Assembly: GCA_025449935.1 (NCBI GenBank)
Contig: JANWIJ010000057.1
Location: 1 to 54,867 of the forward strand
Direction of reading: 5' to 3'
Length of the DNA: 54,867 nt
Source of the DNA: Chitinophagaceae bacterium
GTDB taxonomy: Bacteria > Bacteroidota > Bacteroidia > Chitinophagales > Chitinophagaceae
The first letter of the stretch is position 1, and each line of letters begins with the position of its first letter. Position numbers and translations under genes: made by a program. The notes under the pieces were generated by a model. The model was not told the DNA's origin, ran no database searches, and worked only from the letters and a program-made list of their open reading frames with translations. Below are positions 28,251 through 36,770 of the stretch, piece by piece.

Positions 28251-29153
28251 TTATACCTCGTAGCATACACCTTCCAGCGCCAATTCTGTCTCCGGAAAGA
28301 CCTCCCTGGCTTCTGTTTCAAATTCTTCGAGTGTATCGTATTTGCTGCTGAAATGACCGATCAGTAATTTTTTTACGCCTGCTTTTTGAGCGATCAGGGC
28401 CGCCTGTTTGCTGGTGGAATGAAACCTGCTTTCTGCCCTTTCCCGAAGGGCATCCAGGTAAGTTGTTTCATGGTAGATTAAATCAGCCCCATTAATATGA
28501 GGCAGCAGGGATTCGTCATATTTGGTATCGGCACAAAACGCATATGTTTTTCCCGCTGCCGCCGCCATGGTCACCCATTCATTCTTTATCACTTTTCCAT
28601 CTTTATGGGTATAATCTTCCCCGTTTTTCAGGCGTTCATAATAGGAAGCGGGAATCCCGTAAGCCCGGGATTTCTCCGGGTCAAGTTTCCGGGGCTGTTT
28701 TTTTTCTGCAAAGGAAAACCCATAACATTCGATCCGGTGGTTGGTGCGAAAGCACTTTACGGTAAGTTTATCGGTATCAAGTAAAGTAGCCGCCTCGCGG
28801 ATGGTATGAATATGCAGAGGGTAGCATAGTTGGGTGTCGGCTACCTTTAGCTGCAAGTCAATAATCTCTTTCAGCGGGGAAGGGCCAAAGACATGCAATT
28901 CCTGCTGATGCCCGAGCAAACTAAAACTATTGATAAGCCCGATGAGGCCGAAATAATGGTCCCCATGGAGGTGCGAGATAAAGATGTGTGAAATTTTGCT
29001 GCGCCTGATCTTGTAATTGATCATCTGGATCTGGGTTCCTTCGCCGCAATCTACCAGGTAATTGTTTCCATCCAGTGTCACCACCTGGCTGGTAGGATGC
29101 CGGTTAAAAGCGGGAACCGCAGAGTTATTGCCTAGAATAGTTACAGCGAACAT
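28251..29153 (-). CDS. rnz: Ribonuclease Z
   Basis: The protein has 300 residues. It is a metallo-beta-lactamase-fold endonuclease with NNSAVPAFNRHPTSQ near the start (the family shows G..S..P...R..S), YLVDCGEGTQIQM, and the zinc motif SHLHGDHYFGLIGLI. FCADTKYDE, HETTYLD and IGHFSSKY supply further ligands. It removes the 3' trailer of tRNA precursors; tRNA-Asp in this window lacks an encoded CCA, the type of substrate RNase Z handles. It ends 14 bases from the convergent esterase stop. The STAS gene lies 75 bases upstream on the same strand. Confidence 0.96.
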   Translation of the reverse strand: MFAVTILGNNSAVPAFNRHPTSQVVTLDGNNYLVDCGEGTQIQMINYKIRRSKISHIFISHLHGDHYFGLIGLINSFSLLGHQQELHVFGPSPLKEIIDLQLKVADTQLCYPLHIHTIREAATLLDTDKLTVKCFRTNHRIECYGFSFAEKKQPRKLDPEKSRAYGIPASYYERLKNGEDYTHKDGKVIKNEWVTMAAAAGKTYAFCADTKYDESLLPHINGADLIYHETTYLDALRERAESRFHSTSKQAALIAQKAGVKKLLIGHFSSKYDTLEEFETEAREVFPETELALEGVCYEV

Positions 29154-29228
29154 GCGGGACTGTGTTTGTCTGATTACTGCACGAAAATAGAGAAATCCTG
29201 TTGCAGGTCAGCAAACAGTCACCGGCAG

Positions 29229-29603
29229 CTATTCACCATCCATCAGTTCTCGCTCAATTTCCTCCATCTGGACGATATCCCATGCCTCACTTTGGGTTGG
29301 AGTAACATTCATGATCTCCAAAAGTTCATGCTTGTCCAAAAAATCCTCGACCGGTTTTTGCAGTTCGCAAATAACAAAGGAGGCATTGTTTTCATAAAAC
29401 TTTTGTTGGATATAGACAAGTTTCTCACCGGCAGCTACGTCAATTAAGTCAATATCCTTTAATATCAGTACCAGGTTTTTAACGTCATTTTGCAGGTAAG
29501 GCAACAAACATTCACCCAGTTCATCTGTCATAGTAGCAGAAAGTGAAGGACCGGGAACCGTGATGGCATGAAATTTTTCTTTGGTATCAGTTTTGACCTG
29601 CAT
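29229..29603 (-). CDS. STAS-domain protein (anti-sigma-factor-antagonist-like)
   Basis: The protein has 124 residues from the ATG at 29603 (MQVKTDTKEKFHAITV). The frame extends upstream through a palindrome to a TTG at 29684, giving a nonsense-looking leader (KTLPAGRQ). The STAS fold is suggested by an N-terminal strand pair, LVLILKDIDLIDVAAGEKLVYIQQKFYE and SFVICELQKPVEDFLDKHELL; in classical antagonists the phosphorylated Ser is in the D.S/T..DSSGLG region, here DLIDVAAGE, so the serine is missing. Without a neighbouring kinase or sigma factor its partner is unknown. It may be cotranscribed with rnz. Confidence 0.7.
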   Translation of the reverse strand: MQVKTDTKEKFHAITVPGPSLSATMTDELGECLLPYLQNDVKNLVLILKDIDLIDVAAGEKLVYIQQKFYENNASFVICELQKPVEDFLDKHELLEIMNVTPTQSEAWDIVQMEEIERELMDGE

Positions 29604-29626
29604 ATGGGTAATTACGTTTATGTTGA

Positions 29627-29646
29627 TTTGCCGGCCGGCTGGTAAA
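29627..29646. repeat. GC palindrome upstream of the STAS gene
   Basis: A perfect 10-bp palindrome GCCGGCCGGC (29630-29639) with imperfect TTTG/TAAA flanks. Translated in the STAS-frame extension it gives LPAGRQ, a peptide I recall from dispersed GC-rich repeats in Bacteroidota; that recollection is unverified. Confidence 0.4.
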
Positions 29647-29772
29647 GTTTTCGGAAAAATGGTAAAATGAGCAGGGTGGAACAACTTAAATTATCAACAT
29701 TCCGTTTATAATTCCGGCAGAACAAGAACCAAATTTATTCGTTAATATTGTATTACAACCAATTATCTAAAA

Positions 29773-32301
29773 ATGGATAATAACTTTTCAGCACAGGTTA
29801 AAGAGATTATTTCTTTCAGCAGGGAAGAAGCATTAAGACTGGGGAATGATTTCATAGGTACCGAGCACCTGCTCCTTGGCCTCATCAGGGAGGGGGATAA
29901 TACGGCGGTGCGTATACTAAAAAGCTTTAACGTTGATCTGTATGAACTCAGGAAGGAAATTGAACTGGCCGTAAAAGACAAGACCGGAAAGAATATCGCC
30001 AACATCAATAGTCTTCCGCTGACAAAACAAGCGGAAAAAGTGATCCGTGTCACTGTTTTGGAGGCAAAAGCCCTGAAGAGCGCCACCGTGGAAACCGAAC
30101 ACCTGATGCTTTCCATCTTAAAGAACAAGGAAAATATTGCAACACAAATCTTAAATCAATTTGATGTGGACTACGATCTATTCAGGCAAGAATTGGGCAT
30201 TGTAAAATCAAACGATCCCCGTGCCGAATTTACTGACGAAAATGATGATGATTTTGACGAAGAAAAAAAATATTCACAGTCAAAAGGAAGTGCCAAACAG
30301 GGGAGTGCAAAAAGTAAGACACCCGTTCTGGACAATTTCGGGCGGGATATCACAAAAATGGCGGAACTGGGAGCCCTGGATCCTATCGTTGGACGCGAAT
30401 CCGAAATTGAAAGGGTTTCACAGATACTTTCACGTCGCAAGAAAAATAACCCCATATTAATTGGTGAACCCGGGGTAGGCAAAACGGCTATTGTTGAGGG
30501 GCTGGCTCTCCGGATCGTTCAACGGAAAGTTTCCCGGGTATTATTTGATAAAAGAGTGATTTCACTTGACCTGGCTGCGCTGGTTGCGGGTACAAAATAC
30601 AGGGGTCAGTTTGAGGAGAGAATGAAAGCAATCATGAACGAATTGGAAAAGAACCGTGACGTCATCCTTTTTATTGATGAATTACACACCATTGTTGGGG
30701 CCGGCGGAGCCAGCGGGTCCCTGGATGCAAGTAATATATTCAAACCGGCATTGGCCAGGGGGGAACTACAATGCATTGGTGCTTCAACGCTTGATGAATA
30801 CCGTATGTACATTGAAAAGGATGGAGCATTGGACCGTCGTTTCCAGAAAGTCATGGTTGATCCACCGAGTGTAGATGACACCATCCAGATACTGAATAAC
30901 ATTAAATCTAAATATGAAGAGTATCATAATGTGAATTATGACCAGGAAGCCATTGATGCATGTGTAAAACTCAGTGACCGCTATGTAACAGACCGCCTGC
31001 TTCCGGACAAAGCCATTGATGTCATGGACGAAGTAGGAGCCAGGGTACATTTAAAGAATATCAATGTCCCGGAGAATATTGTTGACCTGGAGAAGAAAAT
31101 TGAAGACGTAAAAAACGAAAAGAATAAAGTAGTGAAGAGCCAGAAGTTTGAAGAGGCTGCTTCACTGCGTGATACAGAAAAACGTTTGCAGGAAGACCTG
31201 GAAAAGGCCAAAAATGTATGGGAGGAAGAAAGCAAGCATAAACGCTTCCCCATCGGGGAGGAAGATATTGCCGAAGTCGTAAGTATGATGACAGGCATTC
31301 CTGTAAAAAGAATGGTTCAGGCTGAAACAGAGAAACTCCGCAAAATGGCAGATGATATGAGGACGATGGTCGTGGGACAGGATGAAGCCATTGGGAAGGT
31401 TGTGAAAGCAATCCAGCGAAACCGTGTCGGGTTAAAAGATCCCAAGAAACCGATCGGGACATTTATTTTCCTTGGACCTACCGGGGTGGGTAAAACAGAG
31501 CTGGCCCGGGCCTTATCAAGACAAATGTTCGATTCAGAAGATTCTCTCATCCGGATTGATATGAGTGAATACATGGAGAAGTTTACGGTAAGCCGGTTAA
31601 TCGGTGCCCCTCCGGGATATGTTGGTTACGAGGAGGGCGGCCAGTTAACTGAAAAAGTGCGCAGAAAGCCCTACAGTGTTATTTTGCTGGACGAGATTGA
31701 AAAAGCACATCCGGATATATATAATATTCTGTTACAGGTGCTGGATGACGGCCAATTGACAGATGGATTAGGTCGTAAAGTGGATTTCAAGAACACGCTG
31801 ATCATTATGACATCAAATATCGGTGTCCGCCAGTTAAAGGACTTTGGTGACGGGGTTGGTTTTGCCACGCAGTCACGCACCGACAATGTGGATGAAAATA
31901 ATAAGGCTGTCATTGAAAAAGCGTTGAAAAGAACTTTTTCACCCGAGTTCCTGAACCGGATTGATGACGTAGTGATATTTAACAGCCTGAGCAAAGAGAA
32001 TATTTTCAATATCATCGATATCCTGATGAAAGGAGTGATGAAGCGCCTGACAAACCTGGGATTCAGCCTGGAATTGACGGAGGCTGCTAAATCTTTCCTG
32101 GCAGATAAAGGATATGACGCACAGTTTGGTGCCAGGCCCCTGCACAGGGCTATCCAGAAATACCTGGAAGATCCCCTGGCTGAAGAGATCCTGAATTTAA
32201 ACGTAAAAGCCGGGGATTTACTCGAGGCTGATGCCGATGTTGAAAACAGTAAGCTTACTTTCTCATTCAAAAAGAAAGTGGAGCAAAAATCAAAGGCATA
32301 G
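29773..32301 (+). CDS. clpC: ATP-dependent Clp protease ATP-binding subunit ClpC
   Basis: This is an 842-residue Hsp100 unfoldase. The N-terminal Clp repeats lead to AAA domain 1 (Walker A GEPGVGKT at 231-238, [10 protein letters not shown] as Walker B). A middle coiled coil with [29 protein letters not shown] (UVR-like, as in ClpC) separates it from AAA domain 2 (Walker A GPTGVGKT at 568-575, [17 protein letters not shown] as Walker B). ClpC feeds unfolded substrates to ClpP. A ClpP-docking LGF/IGF-like loop should lie in domain 2; [13 protein letters not shown] precedes it but I did not resolve the loop. It is monocistronic, ended by a good terminator, and divergent from the STAS gene. Confidence 0.95.
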   Translation: MDNNFSAQVKEIISFSREEALRLGNDFIGTEHLLLGLIREGDNTAVRILKSFNVDLYELRKEIELAVKDKTGKNIANINSLPLTKQAEKVIRVTVLEAKALKSATVETEHLMLSILKNKENIATQILNQFDVDYDLFRQELGIVKSNDPRAEFTDENDDDFDEEKKYSQSKGSAKQGSAKSKTPVLDNFGRDITKMAELGALDPIVGRESEIERVSQILSRRKKNNPILIGEPGVGKTAIVEGLALRIVQRKVSRVLFDKRVISLDLAALVAGTKYRGQFEERMKAIMNELEKNRDVILFIDELHTIVGAGGASGSLDASNIFKPALARGELQCIGASTLDEYRMYIEKDGALDRRFQKVMVDPPSVDDTIQILNNIKSKYEEYHNVNYDQEAIDACVKLSDRYVTDRLLPDKAIDVMDEVGARVHLKNINVPENIVDLEKKIEDVKNEKNKVVKSQKFEEAASLRDTEKRLQEDLEKAKNVWEEESKHKRFPIGEEDIAEVVSMMTGIPVKRMVQAETEKLRKMADDMRTMVVGQDEAIGKVVKAIQRNRVGLKDPKKPIGTFIFLGPTGVGKTELARALSRQMFDSEDSLIRIDMSEYMEKFTVSRLIGAPPGYVGYEEGGQLTEKVRRKPYSVILLDEIEKAHPDIYNILLQVLDDGQLTDGLGRKVDFKNTLIIMTSNIGVRQLKDFGDGVGFATQSRTDNVDENNKAVIEKALKRTFSPEFLNRIDDVVIFNSLSKENIFNIIDILMKGVMKRLTNLGFSLELTEAAKSFLADKGYDAQFGARPLHRAIQKYLEDPLAEEILNLNVKAGDLLEADADVENSKLTFSFKKKVEQKSKA

Positions 32302-32322
32302 GCAATTAATAATTAACTTATC

Positions 32323-32356
32323 AAGGAGTGACTGATTACAGCACTCCTTTTTTATT
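32323..32356 (+). terminator. Intrinsic terminator after clpC
   Basis: A perfect 8-bp stem (32323-32330 with 32342-32349) and an 11-nt loop are followed by a T-rich run. Confidence 0.88.
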
Positions 32357-32444
32357 TTTGTAAGGGAACAGTACAAAACCGTTCCGGGGTGGGATAGCTG
32401 GTTTAAAATTCTTAACGCAACGGTATCAGCGGTAACTGCTGGTT

Positions 32445-33131
32445 ATGGCAAAGAAAATTATTATAACGATCGATGGCTGGTCCAGCTGTGGCAAAAGCAC
32501 ACTGGCTAAACAGCTGGCCAAAGAGCTGGGTTACGTGTATGTGGACAGCGGGGCCATGTACCGGGCAATTACCCTTTATTTTCTCCGGAATAACATTGAC
32601 CTCGCCGAAAAAAAAGAGGTAAAAGAAGCGTTGAAAAGTGTTAGCCTCGAATTTGTTTTCAATCCAAAAAGAAACAACAGTGAAATTTACCTGAACGGGG
32701 AAAACGTAGAATACCTGATCCGTGACCTGGTCATTGCGGAAAAAGTAAGCGATGTCGCGGCTATCAAAGAAGTGAGAGAGTTCGCGGTGGCCCAGCAAAA
32801 AAAAATGGGGGATAAAAAAGGAATCGTGATGGACGGAAGAGATATTGGCACGGTCGTTTTTCCAAAAGCTGAATTGAAAATTTTTATGACTGCCGATAAT
32901 GCTGTCCGGGTTCAGCGGCGGTTTAAAGAGTTATATGACAAAAACCCGAACATAACCATCGATGAGGTAAAGAATAACCTGGAGATGCGTGATTACATTG
33001 ATTCAAACCGGGAAATAAGCCCGTTGCGGAAAGCAAAGGATGCAATCGAACTGGACAATACCAGCCTGACAGAGAAAGAACAATTCAATAAAGCTTTTTC
33101 CTGGGCGAAAGAAAGGATGAAAATAAAATAG
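32445..33131 (+). CDS. cmk: Cytidylate kinase
   Basis: This is a 228-residue P-loop kinase. ITIDGWSSCGKSTLAKQLAKEL is the phosphate-binding loop, with Trp and Ser in place of the more usual GPAGSGKS. YVDSGAMYRAIT binds the acceptor, MDGRDIGTVVFPKAELKIFM is the central CMP-binding segment, and NRE is followed by KDAIELDNTSLT. It phosphorylates CMP and dCMP to the diphosphates. TATTTTTG at 32353-32360 overlaps the clpC terminator T run and might serve as its -7 box. It converges on the FKBP gene. Confidence 0.95.
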   Translation: MAKKIIITIDGWSSCGKSTLAKQLAKELGYVYVDSGAMYRAITLYFLRNNIDLAEKKEVKEALKSVSLEFVFNPKRNNSEIYLNGENVEYLIRDLVIAEKVSDVAAIKEVREFAVAQQKKMGDKKGIVMDGRDIGTVVFPKAELKIFMTADNAVRVQRRFKELYDKNPNITIDEVKNNLEMRDYIDSNREISPLRKAKDAIELDNTSLTEKEQFNKAFSWAKERMKIK

Positions 33132-33182
33132 GCCCAGGTAGCTGTTTTTCTTCTGTTCTTCGTCTGGTTGCCGATGAATTTT

Positions 33183-33884
33183 TTATGGGTTCTTTTTAAC
33201 GGCGAGAAGCTCCACCTCAAATATAAGCGCCGAACCACCTGGAATTGACATATAATCAAAAGCACCGTACCCGAGCGTATAAGGAACGTAAAATTTATAT
33301 TTAGAACCCACACTCATAAGTTGCAGCCCTTCTGTCCAGCCGGGGATAACACCGCGCAAGGCAAACGTAATGGGTTGACCCCTGTCATACGAGTTATCAA
33401 ATCCATTACCATCGATGAATGTCCCCCGGTAATGACAGGTTACACTGTCTGCGGCAACTGGTTTTTCACCGGTGCCTTCCGTAATCACTTCATATTGTAA
33501 ACCGCTGGCTGTGGTGATAACTCCCGTCTTTAATTTGTTCTGGGCCAGGAATTTTTGTCCGGCCTCGATAGTCCCTTTTGATTTTTGTGCCTGCAGTCTG
33601 GTCATGTAATCATTCATACATGAATTGGCCGTGGCGTCGTCCATCAATACTTTTTTACCTCCCAGCACATCATTGATCGCTTTTGAAAGTAAGGTTGTAT
33701 TCAGGTTTTTTATTCCCTGTTGTTTATAAAAATTAGCTACACTGATCCCGATTGCATAGCTGGCAGAATCAGTAATATTTTTTAATACAGGTAAGGGCGT
33801 TTTTGTAGTGGTTGTTTTCCCGGGTTGGGCATTTGTAACATTTACCAATACAGCGGATAAAAAAATCAAAACTACTTTCTTCAT
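33183..33884 (-). CDS. Exported FKBP-type peptidyl-prolyl cis-trans isomerase
   Basis: The protein has 233 residues with a signal peptide (MKKVVLIFLSAVLVNVTNAQP). Residues ~35-125 form the helical FKBP_N dimerisation region (SYAIGISVANFYKQQGIKNL, NDVLGGKK). The C-terminal FKBP domain has SGLQYEVITEGTGEKPVAADSVTCHYRGTFIDGNGFDNSYDRG and PGWTEGLQLMSVGSKYKFYVPYTLGYG with FEVELL. These residues line the isomerase pocket, as in FkpA/Mip. It acts in the periplasm or outer membrane on proline-containing folding substrates. It converges on cmk and is divergent from the thioesterase. Confidence 0.93.
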   Translation of the reverse strand: MKKVVLIFLSAVLVNVTNAQPGKTTTTKTPLPVLKNITDSASYAIGISVANFYKQQGIKNLNTTLLSKAINDVLGGKKVLMDDATANSCMNDYMTRLQAQKSKGTIEAGQKFLAQNKLKTGVITTASGLQYEVITEGTGEKPVAADSVTCHYRGTFIDGNGFDNSYDRGQPITFALRGVIPGWTEGLQLMSVGSKYKFYVPYTLGYGAFDYMSIPGGSALIFEVELLAVKKNP

Positions 33885-33973
33885 GCTTTTTTATTGAGTG
33901 GGCAAAAATACAGGTTCAAAACGAAATTCGGGTGCGTGTAATCACTTAATTTAGTCGTGTTTAACAATTCAAT

Positions 33974-34414
33974 ATGATGGACTCTTTAATAATGCCCATG
34001 CAGGTCCGGTGGTCTGATCTGGACCCCAATTTTCATCTCCGCCACTCAGTATATTATGACTGGGGAGCAGTCTGCCGGGTTGAATTCCTTGCTAAGACTG
34101 GCTTAACCTGGCAACGGATGCACCAGTTACAAATAGGTCCCATACTGTTCCGCGAGGAATGCATCTTCAGGAAAGAGATCAGGCTGGGTGACCCGGTTAC
34201 CGTAGATATGAAATTACTCAAGGCCAGGAAAGATTTTTCAAGATTCACTATTCAGCATGAGATCAGGAAGAATCCTGAAACGGTATCTGCCATACTCACT
34301 GTCGATATTGCCTGGATTAATGGGGTAACACGCAAGCTGGCGGTACTCCCGGAAGAAGATACCAGAAAATTAGGACAGGGTCCTTTAGCCGTGGATTTCC
34401 AATGGACAGATTAA
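33974..34414 (+). CDS. Hotdog-fold acyl-CoA thioesterase (4HBT family)
   Basis: This is a 146-residue hotdog protein. MQVRWSDLDPNFHLRHSVYYDWG is the 4HBT signature with the DxNxHxxxxxY pattern (Asp carboxylate, His), followed by LFREECIFRKEIRLGDPVTV. Small cytosolic enzymes of this family hydrolyse acyl-CoA or aromatic acyl thioesters. ATG ATG at 33974/33977 gives two equally good starts. Its last codons overlap the stop of the convergent exonuclease gene by four bases. The natural substrate cannot be inferred. Confidence 0.83.
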   Translation: MMDSLIMPMQVRWSDLDPNFHLRHSVYYDWGAVCRVEFLAKTGLTWQRMHQLQIGPILFREECIFRKEIRLGDPVTVDMKLLKARKDFSRFTIQHEIRKNPETVSAILTVDIAWINGVTRKLAVLPEEDTRKLGQGPLAVDFQWTD

Positions 34415-35778
34415 ACCAATTGTTTTTCAAACAACATCACTTTGCCGGGAAAGCGCGCAGCGTATCCATTCACAAGATTCCGGATATAACTATTCTCATT
34501 ATAGGTCACCAGGTAGTCCTTCAGCGAAATGGGGTCTGTCAGCTGGACATCAACCGGGATATACCCCATGCCATAAAAATTCCCTTCCAAAACCAATATA
34601 CAGGATTTGTCTTCGCTGTTTATTCCTTTATCTACAATGGCAAAAGACGGTTTTGAACTGATGGAGGCCGCTGCTTCCTGTACCCGTTTATTATAGTCCG
34701 CCGGGGATTCTTTTTGCTCACAGGCACCGTGACAATTTCCTTCACAGGGGTCGTTGTCTTTTTGCAGGAAACAAAGTTTTGGACAAAGGTCAAACTCGTG
34801 GATCAGTTTGCGGAGGATAGCATGACCGTCGACGAGGTAATGAAATGTATGAACCGGGTTCAACCGTTTCCTGTTTCTATCGATTGCCAGCCGCTGGTAT
34901 CCATTCTGGTCTTCATAAATAAAAATGCCGTACACATCTTCCCATCTTTTCTGCGATGAATTAAAGACCGGCCACCTGTTTTTGATTTCTGTTGATTCGA
35001 GAATACAGGCCATCAATTCAGTTCCGCAACGCTGGAAACTGATGGCATGGGTATGCTGTAAAAAATTTTGTTTTTGCCGGCTTTCTGAATTATTGCTGAA
35101 ATGACTGTTTACCCGGTAACGTAGATTATTTGCTTTTCCAACATAAATGATCTTTCCCTTCGCATTGTGAAAATAATAAACACCAGGCGTATAGGGCAAT
35201 TGATCAAAATGCTCCCTGGGAACATGGGGTGGGAGGATGGATTCCTTGGAATTTCTTTGCAGGCTTTTTTGAATAAGCAATTCCTTGTCATTAGCCAGCA
35301 ACTGCCGGAATACTTCCACGGTGGCTTCCGTGTCGCCGCCCGCCCGGTGCCTGTCTTTGATTAATATACCAAGAGAATGGCATAGTTTACCAAGGCTGTA
35401 TGACGCAAATCCAGGAAATATCTTCCGGCTCAGGCGAACCGTGCAAAGCTTTTTGCAATTGAGGTCAAAGCCGGAAGCTTTTAAGTGAGCGTTCACAAAA
35501 GAATAGTCAAAATTTACATTATGGGCAATAAAAATCTTATCCTGGAGTATCGTATGAATTTTTTCAGCTACCTCTTCAAATACGGGGGCGCATGAAACCA
35601 TTTCATCCGAAATCCCGGTCATGGCCTGGATGTATCGTGGAATGGGTTGCCGTGGATTGATCAGGGTTTCAAATTTCTCGGTCACCTGTTGCCCGTCAAA
35701 AACATGTATCGAAATTTCAGTAATACCATTCGCTGCGGCATAACTTCCCGTGGTTTCTATATCAACAATGGCGTACAT
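34411..35778 (-). CDS. DEDDh exonuclease fused to UvrC-like GIY-YIG endonuclease
   Basis: The protein has 455 residues from the ATG at 35778 (MYAIVDIETTG). Residues 1-170 are a DnaQ/PolC-type 3'-5' exonuclease: VDIETTG (ExoI), HNVNFDYSF (ExoII) and HRAGGDTEATVEVF (ExoIII with the DEDDh His). Residues ~200-290 are a GIY-YIG domain (PGVYYFHNAKGKIIYVGKANNLRYRVNSHF, as in UvrC), followed by a cysteine-containing tail (CFLQKDNDPCEGNCHGACEQKE). The fusion is seen in other bacteria and is sometimes annotated as the epsilon subunit, but it is distinct from replicative DnaQ; a repair role is likely. It is head-to-head with the RlmK-like gene and its start overlaps that gene's possible longer N-terminus. 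Confidence 0.92.
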   Translation of the reverse strand: MYAIVDIETTGSYAAANGITEISIHVFDGQQVTEKFETLINPRQPIPRYIQAMTGISDEMVSCAPVFEEVAEKIHTILQDKIFIAHNVNFDYSFVNAHLKASGFDLNCKKLCTVRLSRKIFPGFASYSLGKLCHSLGILIKDRHRAGGDTEATVEVFRQLLANDKELLIQKSLQRNSKESILPPHVPREHFDQLPYTPGVYYFHNAKGKIIYVGKANNLRYRVNSHFSNNSESRQKQNFLQHTHAISFQRCGTELMACILESTEIKNRWPVFNSSQKRWEDVYGIFIYEDQNGYQRLAIDRNRKRLNPVHTFHYLVDGHAILRKLIHEFDLCPKLCFLQKDNDPCEGNCHGACEQKESPADYNKRVQEAAASISSKPSFAIVDKGINSEDKSCILVLEGNFYGMGYIPVDVQLTDPISLKDYLVTYNENSYIRNLVNGYAARFPGKVMLFEKQLV

Positions 35779-35833
35779 AGTAGGAACAGCTAATTTCGTA
35801 AAAAATTTGCCGGTGGCAGAAGAAAAATACGGG

Positions 35834-36760
35834 ATGTTCCGCAACAGGCTGGCGAAGGTATTCCGGCATGTTGGCAGGCAGGCCAAAAGGCAGGGGGTGA
35901 GCTGTTACAGGTTGTATGATCATGACTTGCCTGAGTTCCCTTTTTGCATTGAATTCTACGGGGATAACTTATATATGGCAGAGTACAAACGCCGGCATGG
36001 AATGACAGACGAGGAACATGATTCGTGGATTGAGGAATGCCTGGGGATTATTACGGAAATCCTGGCAGTCCCCCGGGAGCATATTTTTCTCAAACTGCGC
36101 CGGCGGAAGCCCGGCAGACAGGGACAATACCAGAAACAGGATATCACCAATCATGAATTTGAAGTGGAAGAGAACGGTTTGAAATTCATTGTCAACCTGA
36201 GGGATTATTTAGACACCGGTTTGTTCCTGGATCACCGGATTACAAGACAAATGTTAAGGGAACAGTGTGCCGGCAAAAAAGTAATGAATCTATTTGCATA
36301 TACCGGCTCTTTCTCGGTATATGCTGCAGCGGGTGGCGCCGTAGAGGTTGTAACCGTTGATCTCTCAAAAACTTACCTGAGCTGGGCGGAAAAAAACCTT
36401 AAGTTAAATGGTTTTTCAGACAGTACGAAATACAGGTTTATTCATGACGATGTCAAACAATACCTGAAAATAATACCGGCTGATTATTTTGATATCATTG
36501 TGATGGATCCTCCCACTTTCAGCAACAGTAAAAGGATGGAAGATTTCCTGGACATCCAACGCGATCATGCGGAGATGATCAAAGATTGCCTTAGGGCAAT
36601 GAAGAAAGGGGGTGTACTTTATTTCAGTACCAACTTCAGTAAGTTTAGACTTGACCAGGAAAAAATAGCCGCTGCTTCCTTCAAAGACCTCTCCCGTGCA
36701 ACTACGCCTTTTGACTTTGAGGACCGGTTGTCGCGGGTTTGTTACCGCTTTATCAAATAG
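35834..36760 (+). CDS. Class I SAM-dependent rRNA methyltransferase, stand-alone RlmK-like domain
   Basis: The protein has 308 residues from the ATG at 35834 (MFRNRLAKVFRHVGRQAKR), which aligns with the start of the RlmK half of E. coli RlmKL. The frame is open upstream to an ATG at 35768, opposite the exonuclease start. RLYDHDLPEFPF, VNLRDYLDTGLFLDHR and the SAM-binding NLFAYTGSFSVYAA with catalytic MDPPTFSNS match RlmK, which makes 7-methylguanosine 2069 in 23S rRNA. E. coli fuses RlmK to RlmL (guanine 2445 N2); here only RlmK is present. A related RlmI-type cytosine specificity is possible but the DPPTFSNS motif favours RlmK. Confidence 0.85.
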   Translation: MFRNRLAKVFRHVGRQAKRQGVSCYRLYDHDLPEFPFCIEFYGDNLYMAEYKRRHGMTDEEHDSWIEECLGIITEILAVPREHIFLKLRRRKPGRQGQYQKQDITNHEFEVEENGLKFIVNLRDYLDTGLFLDHRITRQMLREQCAGKKVMNLFAYTGSFSVYAAAGGAVEVVTVDLSKTYLSWAEKNLKLNGFSDSTKYRFIHDDVKQYLKIIPADYFDIIVMDPPTFSNSKRMEDFLDIQRDHAEMIKDCLRAMKKGGVLYFSTNFSKFRLDQEKIAAASFKDLSRATTPFDFEDRLSRVCYRFIK

Positions 36761-36770
36761 AATTCACACC

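Noticed and set aside
31671-32270. 199-codon frame antisense to clpC
   Set aside because: It lies wholly within clpC; Ser/Arg-rich composition is typical of reverse-frame artefacts.
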